In this document: positions 4,848-6,314 of the stretch, one piece after another
Numbering within the stretch: position 1 is the first letter of the stretch
How the letters are laid out: the number at the start of each line of letters is the position of its first letter
Source of the DNA: Clostridiales bacterium
Lineage (GTDB): Bacteria; Bacillota; Clostridia; Oscillospirales; Oscillospiraceae
Assembly (NCBI GenBank): GCA_019420945.1
Contig: JAHZGF010000008.1
Coordinates: 1 to 6,314 of the forward strand
Length of the DNA stretch: 6,314 nucleotides
Reading direction: 5' to 3'
Notes under the pieces: model-generated
What the model was told of the DNA's origin: nothing
Database searches by the model: none
What the model saw: only the letters and a program-made list of their open reading frames with translations
Program-made: the position numbers and the translations under genes

Positions 4848-5786
4848 TCAGCGGTCGTGCTGCTGCTGGCGTCGGCGCTGCCACTGTTCCAGCAGTTTGA
4901 TGATCGTCTCCTGCATCCTAGCTGGCGTGTAGCTCTTGGGGAAATACTTCCGCAAGGTGTCACTGGTGAAGGTGACTTTATCCAGGTCGCTTTTCTTTTC
5001 CTCGCTCATAATAGCCCGCATCACGTCGATGTTGAGGCGGCCTTCCTGGCTGAACTTTTTCAGCCGCTGGGCCTGGGAGAGCGAAGGGGTGGCCTGCTCA
5101 CTGTCCATCGCGTCCAAAAGGTCAACCTGTTCTTCTTTTTTGAGGAAGGACAGCTCATAGGCCGGGTTAAAAGCGATTTTCTTCTCATCCACCATGTCCA
5201 GCAGTTCAGGGATTAGTTCAGTCAGGCGGATATAACGCTGAATATTCCTGGCACTGTCTCCTGTCTGAGCAGCTAATACATCTCTACTTTTTTGACCAGC
5301 CTGCAACTTGTGGCCAACTTGGCCACAAGTTAAATCGGCGCGGGCACCTTGATGGTTCATGGCCTCCAGCTTCATCTTATAAGCAAAAGCCCGCTCACTG
5401 GGGAGCAGACTTTCCCGCTGTAAGTTGCTGTCAACCATGATAATGGTGGCCTGGTCGTCGTCCAGGTCCCGGACAATCACCGGCATGGTCTCTTTCCCCG
5501 CCAGTTCGCTGGCCCGGTGCCGCCGGTGTCCGGCTACCAGCTCATAGCCGCCGTTGGGGTCAGGTCGGACAATGGCAGGAACCAAAACGCCATACTGCCG
5601 GATGCTGTCGGCGGTCTCCATCATGGCCTCGTCATCCTTGACTTTGAAGGGATGGTCTTTGAAAGGGTGCAATTCAGACAGCGGTATCTCCATAACCTTC
5701 TCCCGCTGGGCGTCGGCACGGCTTTCCTCGGTGGAAAACAGGTCATCTACCGATGCCAGTTCTACTTTTTTCGCGCTGCTTTTCAA
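4848..5786 (-). CDS. parB: ParB/Spo0J family partition protein
   Basis: A 312-residue centromere-binding partition protein. The ParB N-terminal domain spans about 32-125: MEIPLSELHPFKDHPFKV, then IRQYGVLVPAIVRPDPNGGYELVAGHRRHRA (the GHRRHRA at 86-92 corresponds to the nucleotide-binding GERRxRA motif of ParB CTPases) and VDSNLQRE (118-125). A helix-turn-helix region follows, with SARNIQRYIRLTELIPELLDMVDEKKIAFNPAYELSFL. The C-terminus is Gln/Arg-rich (QWQRRRQQQ). The start is TTG at 5784-5786: an in-frame TGA lies two codons upstream, and GGAGG is at 5796-5800. It overlaps the 3' end of parA by 44 nt, the classic parAB arrangement. It would load on a parS-like site and act with ParA to segregate the element or stabilise its circular form. 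Confidence 0.93.
   Translation of the reverse strand: MKSSAKKVELASVDDLFSTEESRADAQREKVMEIPLSELHPFKDHPFKVKDDEAMMETADSIRQYGVLVPAIVRPDPNGGYELVAGHRRHRASELAGKETMPVIVRDLDDDQATIIMVDSNLQRESLLPSERAFAYKMKLEAMNHQGARADLTCGQVGHKLQAGQKSRDVLAAQTGDSARNIQRYIRLTELIPELLDMVDEKKIAFNPAYELSFLKKEEQVDLLDAMDSEQATPSLSQAQRLKKFSQEGRLNIDVMRAIMSEEKKSDLDKVTFTSDTLRKYFPKSYTPARMQETIIKLLEQWQRRRQQQHDR
5305..5331. repeat. Perfect 11-bp inverted repeat within parB
   Basis: AACTTGTGGCC (5305-5315) is followed after five bases (AACTT) by its exact reverse complement (5321-5331). It lies within the parB coding region, in the segment encoding TCGQVGHKLQ just ahead of the helix-turn-helix. A perfect 11-bp arm with a 5-bp spacer fits a binding site for a dimeric protein such as ParB or a repressor. 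It could be a chance result of the local codons. Confidence 0.45.
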
Positions 5787-6314
5787 GTTTCAACACCTCC
5801 TTCGTCAGATTTTTGTACCCCTCGGCCACTTTGCCGCCGGGGTCGTGAGCATAAATACTCTTGCCCTCGGCGCTGGTCTCTTTGGCCCGGACCGAGTGGG
5901 GTATCTCGGTTCCGAACACCTTGATTTTGCTGCCATAAGTCTCCCTCAGCAGAGCGGCGATCTCTTTGGCGAAGTTGGTGCGGTTGTCCACCATCGTCAG
6001 CAGGATGCCGTCAATCTGGAGCTTGGGGTTAAGCTGCCGCTTGACCTTGCTGATGGTAGATAGCAGCTGCTCCAGCCCCTTGGCGGGCAGGTACTCCGCC
6101 TGGACGGGGACTATGATCCTGTTGGCGGCGGCCAGCGCATTGACCGTGAGCATCCCCAGAGAGGGCTGGCAGTCAATCAGGATATGGGAATACTGTCCCT
6201 TCACGGTGGCCAGATACTGCCGCAGGATGGTCTCACGGCTCATGGCGTTCACCAAGCTGACCTCCATGCCGGACAGCTGGATGTCAGCAGGCATCAGGTC
6301 CACGCCCTCCGGGT
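5743..6314 (-). CDS. parA: ParA/Soj family partition ATPase, C-terminal part
   Basis: The visible 189 residues start PEGVDLMPADIQLSGMEVSLVNAMSRE and contain the ParA core after the P-loop: YSHILIDCQPSLGMLTVNALAAANRIIVPVQAEYLPAKGLEQLL (the ILIDCQPSLG is the switch/Walker B segment), then GILLTMVDNRTNFAKEIAALLRETYG and VFGTEIPHSVRAKETSAEGKSIYAHDPGGKVAEGYKNLTKEVL. ParA dimers bind DNA nonspecifically with ATP and drive ParB-bound element copies apart. The N-terminus with the Walker A motif lies outside the window; a GTG at 6301-6303 is internal, since the family sequence continues upstream of it. Its last 44 nt overlap parB, indicating coupled expression. No damage is seen in the visible part. 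Confidence 0.95.
   Translation of the reverse strand, partial: PEGVDLMPADIQLSGMEVSLVNAMSRETILRQYLATVKGQYSHILIDCQPSLGMLTVNALAAANRIIVPVQAEYLPAKGLEQLLSTISKVKRQLNPKLQIDGILLTMVDNRTNFAKEIAALLRETYGSKIKVFGTEIPHSVRAKETSAEGKSIYAHDPGGKVAEGYKNLTKEVLKLEKQREKSRTGIGR
5796..5800 (-). promoter_or_regulatory. Ribosome binding site fixing the TTG start of parB
   Basis: GGAGG on the minus strand, nine nt before TTG 5784-5786. An in-frame TGA (5790-5792 on the plus-strand numbering) excludes any longer form. The first in-frame ATG lies well inside the protein, past the conserved N-terminal extension, so TTG is the best start. Confidence 0.75.

Noticed and set aside
6301..6303. GTG as the parA start
   Set aside because: The reading frame and family sequence continue upstream to the window edge, and the essential Walker A region would be missing.

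Overview
The window reads as the replication/partition to conjugation junction of a mobile element (a plasmid or integrative conjugative element) from a gut-type Firmicute, most likely a Clostridia lineage. The basis is the protein families: Soj/ParB-type partition proteins, a MAVFRIERTRDYTVMSNHHLR-type initiator with a DUF6017-like C-terminus, a BRO/KilAC antirepressor, PcfB and a VirD4/TraG coupling protein. Nearly every start has a strong AAGGAGG-type ribosome binding site. All genes lie on the minus strand, so transcription runs from high to low coordinates.

Layout in transcription order: parA (5' end outside the window, 6314-5743), then parB (5786-4848; TTG start, overlapping parA), then two small uncharacterised genes (4833-4564 and 4562-4059) packed almost end to end. 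A rho-independent terminator (4059-4030) closes this partition block. Next come the rep-like gene (3996-3103), whose linker is built on a 15-bp periodic repeat next to an AT-rich stretch and is a candidate internal origin; the antirepressor (3065-2328); a small gene (2306-2001) paralogous to the one at 4833-4564; a 13-codon micro-ORF with a strong RBS (1987-1946); pcfB (1897-1406); and traG/virD4 (1409 to about 35).

The most unusual feature is in traG. The reading frame breaks inside the Walker A motif, between GGSGSG and KT, and resumes exactly in frame after 355 nt (950-596). The inserted RNA is full of perfect hairpins. It can be arranged with P4/P5/P6/P7/P8-like pairings, a U before the 5' boundary and a G at the 3' end, as expected of a group I self-splicing intron without an ORF. 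The same gene then departs from its family again near the window edge, after the peptide ...KYKLAAG (position 34/35), suggesting a second insertion in the same gene. Both breaks sit directly before a Lys-Thr pair (the second one judged from the remembered family sequence). Partition and replication genes maintain the element; PcfB and TraG would link the relaxosome to the type IV secretion channel if the interrupted coupling-protein mRNA is spliced.
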